Assembly (NCBI RefSeq): GCF_000702305.1
Contig: NZ_JNLC01000012.1
Span: forward strand, 248,001 to 312,000
Origin: Allobosea sp. 117
GTDB taxonomy: Bacteria > Pseudomonadota > Alphaproteobacteria > Rhizobiales > Xanthobacteraceae
Length of the DNA: 64,000 nucleotides
Reading direction: 5' to 3'
The translations under genes were made by a program, and so were the position numbers. The notes beneath the pieces are model-generated. The model saw nothing but the letters and a program-made list of their open reading frames with translations. It ran no database searches and was not told the DNA's origin. Positions 45,882 through 55,627 of this stretch are shown one piece after another. Numbering within the stretch: position 1 is the stretch's first letter; each line of letters opens with the position of its first letter.

Positions 45882-47342
45882 GTGACCGCCGCCCTCATGT
45901 TCCAGGGCACGGGATCGGACGTCGGCAAGTCGCTGATCGTCGCCGGCCTCGCCCGCGCCCTGACGACACGCGGACTGAGCGTCCGCCCGTTCAAGCCGCA
46001 GAACATGTCGAACAACGCCGCCGTCACATGCGACGGGGGTGAGATCGGCCGCGCGCAGGCACTGCAGGCGCGCGCCGCCCGCGTGGCGCCGTCGGTGCAC
46101 ATGAATCCGGTGCTGCTGAAGCCGCAGAGCGAGATCGGCGCGCAAATCGTGGTGCAGGGCCGCGTGCACGGCACCGCTCGCGCCGCCGAGTATCAGGCGA
46201 TCAAGCCGACGCTCATGCCCGCCGTGCTGGAGAGCTTCGCGCGACTGAAGGCCGAAGCCGACGTCGTCCTCGTCGAGGGCGCGGGCTCGGCTTCCGAGAT
46301 CAATCTGCGCGCCGGCGACATCGCCAATATGGGCTTCGCCCGCGCCGCGGACGTGCCGGTCGTGCTGATCGGCGACATCGACCGGGGCGGCGTCATCGCC
46401 AGCCTCGTCGGCACGAAAGCCGTGCTGCCGCCGGACGACGCGGCGATGATCCGGGGCTTCCTCGTCAACCGCTTCCGCGGCGATCCGGCGCTGTTCGCCT
46501 CCGGCATGGCGGAGATCGCGCGGCGCACCGGCTGGGAGGAGTGCGGCCTGATCCCGTACCTCTCCGACGCCGCCCGCCTGCCGGCCGAGGACGCGTTGGG
46601 GCTCTCCGGCCCGCGCCCGGAAAAGCCCGGCGCACGAATCCGCATCGCCGTGCCGATCCTGCCGCGCATCGCCAATTTCGACGATCTCGACCCGCTCGAC
46701 GCCGAGCCTTCCGTCGAGGTGGTGCGCGTGCGTCCCGGGCAGGCGCTGCCGGGCGACGCGGCGCTGGTTATCCTGCCCGGCTCCAAGTCCACGATCGCCG
46801 ACCTCGCCGATTTCCGTAGCCAAGGCTGGGACATCGACCTCGCCGCCCATGTGCGTCGCGGCGGGCGCGTGCTCGGTCTGTGCGGCGGCTACCAGATGCT
46901 CGGCCGCTCCATCGCCGACCCGGACGGTATCGAAGGCCCGCCCGGCCGCGTCGACGGGCTCGGCCTCATCGAGGTCGAGACGGTGCTGGCGGGCGCGAAA
47001 CGCCTCGTCGCGGTGACCGGCGCGACGGCGGACGGCGTGCCCTTCTCCGCCTATGAGATGCACATGGGCGTCACCGAAGGCCCCGGCCGCGCCCGCGCCT
47101 TCGCCCGCATCGACGGCGAGGGCGACGAGGGCGCCGCCTCGGCGGACGGGCTCGTCTGCGGCACCTATGCGCACGGCCTCTTCGCCGACGACCGCCAGCG
47201 CGCGGCGTGGCTCGCCCGGCTCGGCGCCGGCACCAGCGCTGTTGCCTATGAGGCCGGCGTCGAGGCGGCGCTCGACGCGCTCGCCGCCCATCTCGAACGC
47301 CATGTGCGGATCGACCGGCTGCTGGCGATCGCCAGTGTCTGA
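45882..47342 (+). CDS. cobQ: Adenosylcobyric acid synthase
   Basis: 486 residues (CobQ/CbiP). Amidates four side chains of adenosylcobyrinate a,c-diamide. N-terminal ATP domain: [48 protein letters not shown] and [16 protein letters not shown]-terminal glutaminase with [12 protein letters not shown], the nucleophile Cys in [12 protein letters not shown] and His in [13 protein letters not shown] start at 45882. Convergent with cobD, separated by 8 bp. Confidence 0.96.
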   Translation: MTAALMFQGTGSDVGKSLIVAGLARALTTRGLSVRPFKPQNMSNNAAVTCDGGEIGRAQALQARAARVAPSVHMNPVLLKPQSEIGAQIVVQGRVHGTARAAEYQAIKPTLMPAVLESFARLKAEADVVLVEGAGSASEINLRAGDIANMGFARAADVPVVLIGDIDRGGVIASLVGTKAVLPPDDAAMIRGFLVNRFRGDPALFASGMAEIARRTGWEECGLIPYLSDAARLPAEDALGLSGPRPEKPGARIRIAVPILPRIANFDDLDPLDAEPSVEVVRVRPGQALPGDAALVILPGSKSTIADLADFRSQGWDIDLAAHVRRGGRVLGLCGGYQMLGRSIADPDGIEGPPGRVDGLGLIEVETVLAGAKRLVAVTGATADGVPFSAYEMHMGVTEGPGRARAFARIDGEGDEGAASADGLVCGTYAHGLFADDRQRAAWLARLGAGTSAVAYEAGVEAALDALAAHLERHVRIDRLLAIASV

Positions 47343-47350
47343 CGCGGTCT

Positions 47351-48334
47351 CTAGTGGCTGAGCATCGCCAGCACGGCGAGGATGCCGATCAGCCCGATCA
47401 GCAGCCCGTCGGCGAGCCTATACAGTCGCAGCGCCCGGCGGATATCCGCCGCATTCGCCTCGCGGCGCCCGCCCGCGCCCATAGTGCCATCGACCACCAC
47501 CTTGCCGCCATAGGCCCGCGGCCCCGCGAGGGCGAGGCCGAGCGCGCCCGCGACCGCCGCTTCCGGCCAGCCCGCATTGGGCGAGCGGTGCGAGGGCGCG
47601 TCGCGCAGCATCGCCTCCCACGCCCCACGCGCCGAGGCGCCCGGCAGGAAGAACGCCGCCGCCACCACCAGCCCGCCCGCCAGCCGCGAGGCCGGCAGGT
47701 TCACGAGGTCGTCCAGCTTCGCCGCCGCCCAGCCGAAGGCCTCGTGACGCGGCGTGCGATGGCCGATCATGCTGTCGGCGGTGTTCACCGCCTTATAGAG
47801 GGCGCCGCCGGTGAGCCCGCCGGCGGCCATCCAGATCGCCGGCGCGACGATGCCGTCGGAGAAATTCTCCGCGAGGCTCTCGATCGCCGCACGCGCCACC
47901 CCCGCCTCGTCCAGCGCCTCCGGATCGCGCCCGACGATCTGCGAGACCGCGGCCCGGCCGCTCGCGAGGTCCTTCTCCAGCCCGGCCGCGACTCGCTCGA
48001 CATGTTCATAGAGACTGCGCTGGGCAAGCAGCGAGCTCGCCACCAGCGCCGCCGCCACGCCGCCGACGAAGGGCAGCGCGAGAAGCGTGCTTTCGATGCC
48101 GTAGGCGACGATGCCGACGGTCGCGAGCAGCAGCATGAGGCCGATCATACCCGCCTGCCGGCGGGAGGAATGATCGTCCTTCTCGTCGTTGAGATAGCGG
48201 TCGATCAGGCCGATCAGCGCGCCCATCCACATCACCGGATGGCCGATGACGCGCAACAGCAGCCCCGGATAGCCGCAAGCGGCCTCGAAGATCAGCGCAA
48301 GGAAGGCTAGACCGATAGTGGCTTCGGAGAACAT
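47351..48334 (-). CDS. cobD: Adenosylcobinamide-phosphate synthase
   Basis: 327 residues (CobD/CbiB), inner membrane with several helices. Attaches aminopropanol phosphate to adenosylcobyrate. Signatures: RVIGHPVMWMGALIGLIDR, ESLAENFSDGIVAPAIWM, YKAVNTADSMIGHRTPRH and FGWAAAKLDDLVNLPASRL. Start set at ATG 48334 (MFSEATIGLAF) because CobD usually begins just before the first helix; ATG 48394 in the same frame is an alternative. Note that the usual neighbour cobC is missing here. Confidence 0.93.
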   Translation of the reverse strand: MFSEATIGLAFLALIFEAACGYPGLLLRVIGHPVMWMGALIGLIDRYLNDEKDDHSSRRQAGMIGLMLLLATVGIVAYGIESTLLALPFVGGVAAALVASSLLAQRSLYEHVERVAAGLEKDLASGRAAVSQIVGRDPEALDEAGVARAAIESLAENFSDGIVAPAIWMAAGGLTGGALYKAVNTADSMIGHRTPRHEAFGWAAAKLDDLVNLPASRLAGGLVVAAAFFLPGASARGAWEAMLRDAPSHRSPNAGWPEAAVAGALGLALAGPRAYGGKVVVDGTMGAGGRREANAADIRRALRLYRLADGLLIGLIGILAVLAMLSH

Positions 48335-48415
48335 CCGCACCGATTCGTTCGGGGTTGGGCTTGGAAGCAGCTTTTCCAGCCGCAGGGTCGGCATCAAGGG
48401 GACATTTCGCCTGCG

Positions 48416-50245
48416 ATGAACGAGACGCGCCCGATCGCACGCAGTCTGCTGGCGCCCGAGACCGAGGACCGCATGCGCGCCGCGCTGCAGGAGGTGTTCG
48501 GCTTCGACCGCTTCCGCCCCGGCCAGCAGGAGGTGGTCGAATCGGTCCTCGCAGGCATCCCGACGCTCGCCATCATGCCGACTGGGGCCGGCAAGTCGCT
48601 GTGCTACCAGCTCCCCGCACTGACGTTGGGCGGGCTCACGGTCGTGGTATCACCGCTGATCGCGCTGATGGACGATCAGGTCGCCGCATTGAAAATGGCC
48701 GGTGTGCCGGCCGAGGCGATCCACTCCGGCCGATCGCGCGAGGACAATGTCGCGGCATGGCGGCGCGTCGCGGCAGGCGAGACGCGCCTGCTCTATCTCG
48801 CCCCCGAGCGGCTGCTCACCGACCGCATGCTTGCCGCGCTGGAGCGCCTGCCGCTCGGCCTCGTCGCCATCGACGAGGCGCATTGCATCTCGCAATGGGG
48901 GCACAGCTTCCGCTCCGAATATCTCGGCCTCGGCCGGCTGCGCGAGGTCTTCCCGCGCGTGCCGCTGGTGGCGCTCACCGCCACCGCCGACGAGGGCACC
49001 CGCGCCGACATCGTCGAACGGCTGTTCGGCGGGCAGGCGCGCGTCTTCGTTTCCGGCTTCGACCGGCCGAACATCTTCATCGCGGTGGAGGAGAAGCGCA
49101 GCCCCGCCGAGGATATCGAGCGCTTCGTCAAGGCGCGGCCCGGCCGCTCCGGCATCGTCTACCGCATCTCGCGCAAGAAAGTGGACGAGACCGCCGAGCG
49201 CCTCGTCCATGCCGGCATCCGCGCCCTGCCCTATCACGCCGGGATGACGCCGGAGGCGCGCGCGGCCAATCAGGAGGCCTTCCTCGCCGAGGACGGCATC
49301 GTGATGGTGGCGACGGTGGCCTTCGGCATGGGCATCGACAAGTCCGACGTGCGCTACGTGCTGCACGCCGACGCGCCGGGCAGCCTCGAATCCTACTATC
49401 AGGAGATCGGCCGCGCCGGGCGCGACGGCCAGCCGGCCGAGGCGCTGCTGCTCTATTCCGCCGCCGACATCGCCACCCGCCGCCGCTTCATCGACGAGGA
49501 GAGCTCCGAGCCGGAGCGCAAGCGCGTGGAGGCCCGCCGGCTCGAGGCCATGGTCGGCTTCTGCGAGGCGGTGACCTGCCGGCGCGCCGTGCTGCTCGGC
49601 TATTTCGGCGAGCGGGCGCGGGCCTGCGGCGCCTGCGACGTGTGCCGCGATCCGCCGCGGGTGATCGACGCCAGCGCGCAGGCGCGGCTCGCTTTGCGCG
49701 TGGTGCGCGCGACCGGCGAGCGCTACGGCGCCGCCCATGTCGCCGCCATCCTCACCGGCCAGCACGGCGAGCAGGTGACGGCGCGCGGCCATGACCGGCT
49801 CGCCGATTTCGGCGCCGGCGCCGACCGGCCGGCGAGCGAATGGCGCGCCATCCTGCGACAGCTCGTCGCCATCGGCGGGTTGAACGCGGATGCCCAGCGC
49901 TACGGAGCGTTGCAGCTCACCGAGACGGGCCTTGCCATCCTCGCCGGCACCCGCGCCTTCACGCTGCGCGCGCCCAAGCCCCGGCGCGAGCGCGCGGCCG
50001 CCCGCGAAATGGCCGCCGAGCTGGCCCCGGCCGAAGCCGACCTTCTCAGTCGTCTCAAGGCCTTGCGGCGCAAGATCGCGGCCGAGCGCAACGTGCCGGC
50101 CTATGTCGTCTTCGCCGACCGGACGCTGGAGGAGATGGCGGTCGAGCACCCGCGCAGCCGCCGCGAGCTCTCCGGCATCAAGGGCGTGGGCGCGGCCAAG
50201 CTCGCCGCCTTCGGCGACGCCTTCCTATCGGTGCTCAAGGGCTGA
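48416..50245 (+). CDS. recQ: ATP-dependent DNA helicase RecQ
   Basis: 609 residues. 3'-5' DNA helicase for recombination repair. FRPGQQEVVESVLAG (motif 0), Walker A IMPTGAGKSLCYQLPA, IDEAHCISQWGHSFRSEY (motif II and aromatic loop), VSGFDRPNIF, VATVAFGMGIDKSDVR, QEIGRAGRDG; zinc-binding cysteines CRRAVLLGYFG and CGACDVC; winged helix and a C-terminal HRDC domain (LKALRRKIAAERNVPAYVVF). ATG 48416. Divergent from cobD, with 81 bp between starts. Confidence 0.96.
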   Translation: MNETRPIARSLLAPETEDRMRAALQEVFGFDRFRPGQQEVVESVLAGIPTLAIMPTGAGKSLCYQLPALTLGGLTVVVSPLIALMDDQVAALKMAGVPAEAIHSGRSREDNVAAWRRVAAGETRLLYLAPERLLTDRMLAALERLPLGLVAIDEAHCISQWGHSFRSEYLGLGRLREVFPRVPLVALTATADEGTRADIVERLFGGQARVFVSGFDRPNIFIAVEEKRSPAEDIERFVKARPGRSGIVYRISRKKVDETAERLVHAGIRALPYHAGMTPEARAANQEAFLAEDGIVMVATVAFGMGIDKSDVRYVLHADAPGSLESYYQEIGRAGRDGQPAEALLLYSAADIATRRRFIDEESSEPERKRVEARRLEAMVGFCEAVTCRRAVLLGYFGERARACGACDVCRDPPRVIDASAQARLALRVVRATGERYGAAHVAAILTGQHGEQVTARGHDRLADFGAGADRPASEWRAILRQLVAIGGLNADAQRYGALQLTETGLAILAGTRAFTLRAPKPRRERAAAREMAAELAPAEADLLSRLKALRRKIAAERNVPAYVVFADRTLEEMAVEHPRSRRELSGIKGVGAAKLAAFGDAFLSVLKG

Positions 50246-50359
50246 ACCGGCGGGGATTACGCAGCGGGATCGCCGAAAGACGGGTTCCCTAGCCCGCACG
50301 CCTCATCCTAGGATGCCGGCAACGGGCTCCCAAGCCCGGCATGAGAACCACGTTCCGGG

Positions 50360-50914
50360 ATGGAAACGATGAAGATAGTTCTGCTTCAGGCCGCGCTCGC
50401 GGCAAGCTTCGCCATGGTCGGCCTCGCCGGGGCCGACGCGCACGGCCCCACGCGCCAGAAGGTCAGCGAGACCATCGAGATCAACGCCCCGCCGGAGAAG
50501 GTGTGGGCCGTGCTCGGCAATTTCCAGGACATGAGCTGGCACCCGGCCATCGTGAAGACCGAGGGCACCGGCGGCAACGCGGTCGACGCCAAGCGCAAGC
50601 TCACCTTGCAGGGCGGCGGCACCATCGACGAGGTGATCGCCAAATACGAGCCCGAGAAGTTCTCGCTGATGTACCGGATCGCCGAGGTCGACGTGAAGGT
50701 GCTCCCGGTCACCAACTATTCCTCGTGGCTCACCGTCACCCCGCTCGACGGCGGCAAGCGCTCGCAGGTCGAATGGCGCGGCGCCTTCTACCGCGGCTAT
50801 CAGAACAACGATCCGCCGCCGGAGCTGAACGACGAGGCGGCTGTCAACGCCGTGACCGGCGTCTACAAGGCCGGGCTCGAAGGCCTGAAGAAGAAGGTCG
50901 AGGGCGGCAGCTAA
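50360..50914 (+). CDS. Exported SRPBCC (START-like) family protein
   Basis: 184 residues. Signal peptide METMKIVLLQAALAASFAMVG with cleavage near GADAHG, then a polyketide-cyclase/START-type fold: SETIEINAPPEKVWAVLGNFQDM and WHPAIVKTEGTGGNAV. Similar to periplasmic MxaD-like proteins found with quinoprotein dehydrogenase genes, though none are here. The start may be ATG 50360 or 50369 (MKIVLL). About 90 bp before a beta-propeller gene on the same strand, possibly a two-gene unit. Function unknown. Confidence 0.82.
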   Translation: METMKIVLLQAALAASFAMVGLAGADAHGPTRQKVSETIEINAPPEKVWAVLGNFQDMSWHPAIVKTEGTGGNAVDAKRKLTLQGGGTIDEVIAKYEPEKFSLMYRIAEVDVKVLPVTNYSSWLTVTPLDGGKRSQVEWRGAFYRGYQNNDPPPELNDEAAVNAVTGVYKAGLEGLKKKVEGGS

Positions 50915-50981
50915 GCGTGGCGAGCCTGCGCCGCTCGGCTCTCCTTCAAAGAGCAGAGCGCTCGCTCACAGTGAGCCACGT

Positions 50982-51006
50982 CATGCCCGGCATCAGGCCG
51001 GGCATG
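50982..51006. repeat. Short inverted repeat at the start of the beta-propeller gene
   Basis: Perfect 9-bp arms CATGCCCGG and CCGGGCATG with a 7-base centre. Its right arm contains the ATG at 51004. A hairpin here could hide the ribosome site. Related CCCGGCATG pieces occur at 50335, suggesting a small dispersed repeat. Confidence 0.5.
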
Positions 51007-51951
51007 AACGTTCTGGCATTCGGCCTGAGCCTCGCGTTCTTCCTGTCCGCCATCCCCGCCCGTGCCGACGAGGCCTTCGTCACCTCGCAGCCGGCGCAGA
51101 TGCTGAGCGTCGTGGATCTCGCGAGCCGCAAGGTCGTCGCGACGCTGCCGATCCCCGGCAAGCCGGCGGGCATCGCGGTATCGCCGGACGGGCGGCGTGC
51201 CTTCGTCACCTCGCCGGACGGCAAGGCGCTGAGCATCGTTGATGCCGCCACGCGCAGCGTGACCGCCCGCGTCGAGGTCGGCGGCGGCCCGCTCGGCGTT
51301 GCCGTCCACCCCTCCGGTAGTCCGGTCTACGTCGCCGACTGGTACCAGCATCGCATCGTCGCGGTGGACGCCGCCACCGGAAAGGTGACCGGCGAGGTCA
51401 AGGTCGGCGATTCCCCCTCCGGCCTCGCGGTGACACCGGATGGCAAGCTCCTGCTCTCCGCCGACCGCGATTCCGACGCGGTGAGCCTCGTCGACACCGC
51501 GCGCTTCGAGAAGATCGGCGAGGTGAAGACCGGCAAGCGTCCCTTCGGCGTCACCATCGACGCGGAGGGCCGGCGTGCCTACACCGCCAACGTCGCCTCC
51601 AACGACGTGACGGTGATCGACATCGCGCAACGCCGCGTCGTCGCCACCGTACCGGTCGGCGAGCGGCCCTATGCGGTCGCGCTGGCGCAGGGCCGCGCCT
51701 TCGCCACCAACCAGTATGCCGGCACGCTGAGCGTGTTCGATGTCGAAAGCCTCAAGCCGCTCGGCACGGTGACGGTGGGCGAATATCCCGAGGGCATCGC
51801 CGCCAGCCGCGACGGACGTCTCATCTATGTCGCGAACTGGGAGACCAATACGCTGAGCGTGGTCGACGCGGCGACCCTCAAGCTCGTCGACGACATCCCG
51901 GTCGCGGACGGACCGCGCGCCTTCGGCGCCTTCATCCGGCCGACGCCGTAG
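51004..51951 (+). CDS. Exported YVTN/YncE-type beta-propeller protein
   Basis: 315 residues. Signal peptide MNVLAFGLSLAFFLSAIPARA, then about seven repeats of roughly 40 residues with the pattern GxxPxGVAVxPDGRxxYVA and LSVVDAATxKVxxxVxVG (for example ADWYQHRIVAVDAATGKV and ANWETNTLSVVDAATLKLV). Periplasmic beta propeller, possibly binding a protein, quinone or metal. ATG 51004 is preferred because an upstream ATG 50983 falls in an inverted repeat. No redox motif such as CxxCH is visible. Next gene begins 10 bp later. Confidence 0.85.
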   Translation: MNVLAFGLSLAFFLSAIPARADEAFVTSQPAQMLSVVDLASRKVVATLPIPGKPAGIAVSPDGRRAFVTSPDGKALSIVDAATRSVTARVEVGGGPLGVAVHPSGSPVYVADWYQHRIVAVDAATGKVTGEVKVGDSPSGLAVTPDGKLLLSADRDSDAVSLVDTARFEKIGEVKTGKRPFGVTIDAEGRRAYTANVASNDVTVIDIAQRRVVATVPVGERPYAVALAQGRAFATNQYAGTLSVFDVESLKPLGTVTVGEYPEGIAASRDGRLIYVANWETNTLSVVDAATLKLVDDIPVADGPRAFGAFIRPTP

Positions 51952-51961
51952 GGGCCCAAAA

Positions 51962-52654
51962 ATGGATGCGGAATTCTGGCACGGCAAATGGCGGCGCGGC
52001 GAGATCGCCTTTCACCAGCCCGAGCCGAACCCGCTGCTCACCCGCAATCTGCCGGCGCTTGGCCTGCCGGCGGGCGCCCGGCTGTTCCTGCCGCTGTGCG
52101 GCAAAAGCCTCGATATCGGATGGCTGCTCGCCCAAGGCTACCGCGTCGCCGGCGCCGAGCTGAGCCGGATGGCCATCGAGCAGCTCTTCGCGGAGCTGAG
52201 CGTCGAGCCGCAGATTACGCAGGACGGCCCGCTGCTGCGCTTCGAGGCCGGGAACCTCGTGATCTTCGTCGGCGATATTTTCGATCTCGACGGGGCGCGG
52301 CTGGGCGTGGTCGACGCCGTCTATGACCGCGCGGCGCTGGTCGCCCTGCCGCAGGACATGCGGACGCGCTACGCCGCGCACCTCCTCGCCCTAACGCGGG
52401 GCGCGCCGCAGCTCCTCGTCACCTTCGAATATGACCAGGCGCACCAGGAAGGCCCGCCTTTCGCTGTGGGCGAGGCCGACGTTCGCCGGCATTACGGGGC
52501 GACCCACGAGCTCGCCCGCCTCGAATGGCAGGAACTCGCGGGCGGCCTGAAGGGGCTCTGTCCGGCGGCGGAGGTCGTGTGGCGGCTGATACCGCGCCGA
52601 CAGAGGCTTGAGCAGAGCCCGGCGCCGGCGCCGGCGCGCGATCAGATCGCGTAG
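51962..52654 (+). CDS. tpm: Thiopurine S-methyltransferase (TPMT) family protein
   Basis: 230 residues. SAM-dependent methyltransferase of the bacterial Tpm family that methylates thiol, selenium or tellurium compounds. [22 protein letters not shown] at the start, [20 protein letters not shown] as the SAM motif, [18 protein letters not shown] and [17 protein letters not shown]. Its 3' end overlaps the convergent cysA by 13 bp. Confidence 0.92.
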   Translation: MDAEFWHGKWRRGEIAFHQPEPNPLLTRNLPALGLPAGARLFLPLCGKSLDIGWLLAQGYRVAGAELSRMAIEQLFAELSVEPQITQDGPLLRFEAGNLVIFVGDIFDLDGARLGVVDAVYDRAALVALPQDMRTRYAAHLLALTRGAPQLLVTFEYDQAHQEGPPFAVGEADVRRHYGATHELARLEWQELAGGLKGLCPAAEVVWRLIPRRQRLEQSPAPAPARDQIA

Positions 52655-53745
52655 TCGCCCGGCTGCTGGGGCGGCGGGGCGCGGCAGTCGACCCCCGGCC
52701 CGCCCGACGCGAACAGGCGCGCGCGCTCGAGCCGCACCGCCACGTTCTCGCCGATCGGCACCTTCACCGTCGGCGCGATGTCGGCCTCGAACAGCGCGTT
52801 GCCGACCTCCAGCTCCAGCCGGCGGATGGCGCCGTGACGACGGAAGCCGCGCACCGATCCCTTGAGCCCCGGCGTGCCCGGCAGCCCGATCGCGACGTCG
52901 TGCGGGCGCACATAGATCAGCCCCGGCCCGTCCGGCACCGGTTGCGTCGCCGCCGCGATGGGCGTCGCACCGGCCAGCGCGATGCCGTCCTTCACTTCGA
53001 CCTCGATGCGGCTCGATTCGCCCATGAAGCCGAAGACGGCGGCGGTCGCCGGGCGGTCATAGACGTCGTCGGGCGTGCCGACCTGCTCGATCTTGCCCTT
53101 GCCCATCACCACCACCCGGTCGGCGAGCTCCAGCGCCTCCTCCTGGTCGTGGGTGACGAACAGCGTGGTGTGGCCGGTGCGGTCATGCAGCTCGCGAAGC
53201 CATTTGCGCAGCTCCTTGCGCACCAGCGCGTCGAGCGCGCCGAAGGGTTCGTCGAGCAGAAGAACCTTCGGCTCGATGGCCAGCGCGCGGGCGAGCGCGA
53301 CGCGCTGGCGCTGACCGCCGGACAACTGTGCCGGAAAGCGCCCGCCATAGCCGTCGAGCTGCACCAAAGCGAGAAGGTCGTCGACGCGGCGGCGGATCTC
53401 GGCCTCGGCGGGACGCTCGGCGCGCGGGCGCGAGCGCAGGCCGAAGGCGATGTTCTCGGCCACCGTCATGTGGCGGAACAGCGCGTAGTTCTGGAACACG
53501 AAGCCGATGCCGCGCCGGCGCACCGGCACCGAGAGCGCGTCCTCGCCGTTGAACAGCACGCGGCCATGGCTCGGCTGCTCCAGCCCGGCGACGATGCGCA
53601 GCAGCGTCGTCTTGCCCGAGCCCGAGGGGCCGAGCAGCGCGACCAGCTCGCCCGGCGCGACGTCGAGCGAGACCTCGGACAACGCCGCCGCGCCCTGCGC
53701 GCTGAACGACTTGCCGACCTGGTCGATGGTGACCGCAACCGTCAT
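52642..53745 (-). CDS. cysA: Sulfate/thiosulfate ABC transporter ATP-binding protein
   Basis: 367 residues. Walker [40 protein letters not shown], the signature [17 protein letters not shown], Walker [21 protein letters not shown] and [19 protein letters not shown]-terminal CysA/TOBE-like domain with [12 protein letters not shown]. Energises import of sulfate or thiosulfate. Orphan here: no cysT, cysW or binding protein nearby, so it may serve another sulfate, molybdate or sulfonate system. It lies after a 287-bp gap holding a repeat. Confidence 0.88.
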   Translation of the reverse strand: MTVAVTIDQVGKSFSAQGAAALSEVSLDVAPGELVALLGPSGSGKTTLLRIVAGLEQPSHGRVLFNGEDALSVPVRRRGIGFVFQNYALFRHMTVAENIAFGLRSRPRAERPAEAEIRRRVDDLLALVQLDGYGGRFPAQLSGGQRQRVALARALAIEPKVLLLDEPFGALDALVRKELRKWLRELHDRTGHTTLFVTHDQEEALELADRVVVMGKGKIEQVGTPDDVYDRPATAAVFGFMGESSRIEVEVKDGIALAGATPIAAATQPVPDGPGLIYVRPHDVAIGLPGTPGLKGSVRGFRRHGAIRRLELEVGNALFEADIAPTVKVPIGENVAVRLERARLFASGGPGVDCRAPPPQQPGDYAI

Positions 53746-53888
53746 CTACTCACAGCCTATGTAAATTGTAGATTTATCCGGAACATATCTGAAAAATTCG
53801 CGCTGTGAAGTCATTCTAGCCAAGCCGCGCGCATTCGTCGAAGGCGCCGGGCGCGCCGGGCCTTCCCCTCACGGTGCATCCCGCGCCA

Positions 53889-54002
53889 GAGCCCTTTCCG
53901 ATCAGGTGGAACACCTGATCGATAGGAAAGTGCTCTCATCCAATAAGTTGGAGCATGTTCTCATCGCGAAAGTCTCTCAACTTTCGCGGAACATGCTCTA
54001 AA
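53889..54002. repeat. Double-hairpin intergenic repeat, copy 1
   Basis: About 114 bp of two successive hairpins: GATCAGGTG with CACCTGATC inside outer arms AGAGCCCTTTCC and GGAAAGTGCTCT; then CGCGAAAGT with ACTTTCGCG inside GAGCATGTTC and GAACATGCTC. A second copy with the same layout is at 60680-60794. It fills most of the 287-bp gap between cysA and the GNAT gene. Confidence 0.85.
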
Positions 54003-54032
54003 GCAGGCAGGCCATAGCCTCTGGACGCCGGA

Positions 54033-54674
54033 ATGACCGACACCGCCTCCCTTACGACGACGCTCGTCCTCGACGGCTACACGCCGCTGCCGGCCGGCAA
54101 GATCGCGGCGATCGTCACCTTTCTCGAGATGCGCGCGCCGCCCGCACCCATGCGCGAGCCCGCCGTCGACGGCCTTCATCTTGACCGCGTGGAACGGCCG
54201 GACCTCGGCTGGTATCGCGCGCTGTTCCGCCGCATGGGCGAGGACTGGCTGTGGTTCTCGCGCCTGATGATGGCTGACGATGAACTCGCCCGCGTCCTCG
54301 GCGATCCGGCGGTGGAGATTTATGTGCTGCGCCAGCAAGTCGCGGGCGGCACGGAAGATATCGGCCTTCTGGAGCTCGACGCCCGCACGCCGGGCGAGGT
54401 GGAACTCGCCTTTTTCGGCGTGGTGCCGGAACGCGCCGGCCAGGGCCTCGGGCGCTATCTGATGAACCGGGCGATGGAGCGCGCCTGGTCGTTCGAACCC
54501 ACGCGGGTGCATGTGCACACCTGCAGCCACGACCACCCCGCGGCGGTGAGCTTCTATATGAAGGCCGGCTTCATACCGGTGGCGCGGGCGGTGGAGGTGG
54601 TCGACGACCCACGGCTCACCGGCGCGCTCTCACGCGACGCGGCGCCGCAGATACCGATGATCGTGGCGGGCTGA
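54033..54674 (+). CDS. GNAT-family N-acetyltransferase
   Basis: 213 residues. The acetyl-CoA motif is VELAFFGVVPERAGQGLGRYLMNRAMERAW, followed by VHVHTCSHDHPAAVSFYMKAGFIPVARAVEV. Transfers an acyl group to a small molecule or protein amine, substrate unknown. It starts 31 bp after the double-hairpin repeat and converges with fliJ, 9 bp apart. Confidence 0.88.
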   Translation: MTDTASLTTTLVLDGYTPLPAGKIAAIVTFLEMRAPPAPMREPAVDGLHLDRVERPDLGWYRALFRRMGEDWLWFSRLMMADDELARVLGDPAVEIYVLRQQVAGGTEDIGLLELDARTPGEVELAFFGVVPERAGQGLGRYLMNRAMERAWSFEPTRVHVHTCSHDHPAAVSFYMKAGFIPVARAVEVVDDPRLTGALSRDAAPQIPMIVAG

Positions 54675-54683
54675 GAGAAGGGC

Positions 54684-55079
54684 TTACAAGGACAGGCTGG
54701 CGCGCGGCCGGCCGGTTGCGCGGGCGGTCTCGACGGGCGCCTCGATGCCGCGCTCGCGCTCGCCGAGCGCCTCGACCTTGCCCAGTTCCTCCAGCGCCGC
54801 ATCGAGAGCGGCGCGGGCGTCGTCGAGCTGCTGCTTCAGCTCGTCGGCAGAGGCCTTGAGATTGTCGCGCCGGCCCGCCGCCGCGCGGGCATAGGTCGGG
54901 TAGGCGAAATGGTTGGGGTCGGTGATGCCGGCCCGCTGCTGCTCGACGGCGATCTCGCGATCGAGCTCGTGCGCCATGCGCTCGAACTCGGCGATCATCG
55001 TCTCGATCTGGACGAAGTGCCGGCGCTTTTCCTCGGCCTGGAACCGCTTCAGGCGGATGAGTGTGTCACGCGAGCTCAT
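54684..55079 (-). CDS. fliJ: Flagellar export protein FliJ
   Basis: 131 residues, nearly all helical coiled coil (DTLIRLKRFQAEEKRRHFVQ, MAHELDREIAVEQQRAG, ADELKQQLDDARAALDAALE), the length and pattern of FliJ, the flagellar type III chaperone-like stalk protein acting with the FliI ATPase. ATG 55079 faces ctrA across a 548-bp region; this fliJ/ctrA arrangement is common in the Hyphomicrobiales. fliI is not in the window. Confidence 0.88.
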   Translation of the reverse strand: MSSRDTLIRLKRFQAEEKRRHFVQIETMIAEFERMAHELDREIAVEQQRAGITDPNHFAYPTYARAAAGRRDNLKASADELKQQLDDARAALDAALEELGKVEALGERERGIEAPVETARATGRPRASLSL

Positions 55080-55361
55080 AGACGCGATACTCCGATACGC
55101 AGGTTAGCGACGGCTTTCCGCAATGCCTCGAATGCGCTGAAAACCCGAGCCAACCCATTCCTTCCAATCGAGCGGCAACAGCCATCTGGGCACCATCATG
55201 GCGCGGACAGGTTGCCGCTTCCTTACACTGCCGCGCGCATTCGCAAGGGGATGGCGCGCCTTTCTTCGACATTGCAACGGGATGGAAACGATTTGTTTAC
55301 CGGCTCCGTTAATGATCATGTCACCGTCCGGTGCAGGCTGGCGGCTCGCGCTTGAAAAGCC

Positions 55362-55540
55362 GAGTCCGCTGACTCGCTTAGGCGCACTTCTTAAGATTCG
55401 ACTCGAATATTGGGGTTGCCAGAATCTGTTTTCCGATCAGGTGCTTGCAGGAAGACTCGTAGAAAAATCGTCTTTCCGCTTGTGCCCGGGAATCAGGTTT
55501 TGTTACCCCTAATGCAGTGAGTGTCGAATCGGTGTGCCGA
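55362..55540. promoter_or_regulatory. ctrA regulatory region with eight GANTC sites
   Basis: GANTC sites, the CcrM methylation sequence, at 55362, 55371, 55395, 55400, 55422, 55454, 55500 and 55536. Random expectation at about 65% GC is one per roughly 300 bp, so eight in 179 bp is a strong cluster. In Caulobacter, methylation of a GANTC site in the ctrA promoter ties transcription to replication. The stretch is less GC-rich than its surroundings. I did not find an exact TTAA-N7-TTAA CtrA box. It occupies the gene-free region 55080-55627. Confidence 0.75.
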
Positions 55541-55627
55541 GCCGGGCGCGAGGTGGGGTGACGCTCGGCTGGGAAGTATTCCGAACGAGCGCTACCCCCC
55601 GGGGCCGTGGCGAGGAAGGGGATTGGC

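Noticed and set aside
55378-55394. Possible CtrA box TTAG-N9-TTAA upstream of ctrA
   Set aside because: Spacing is 9 rather than the canonical 7 and the first half-site is imperfect. A TTAC-N8-TTAA near 55300 fails similarly.
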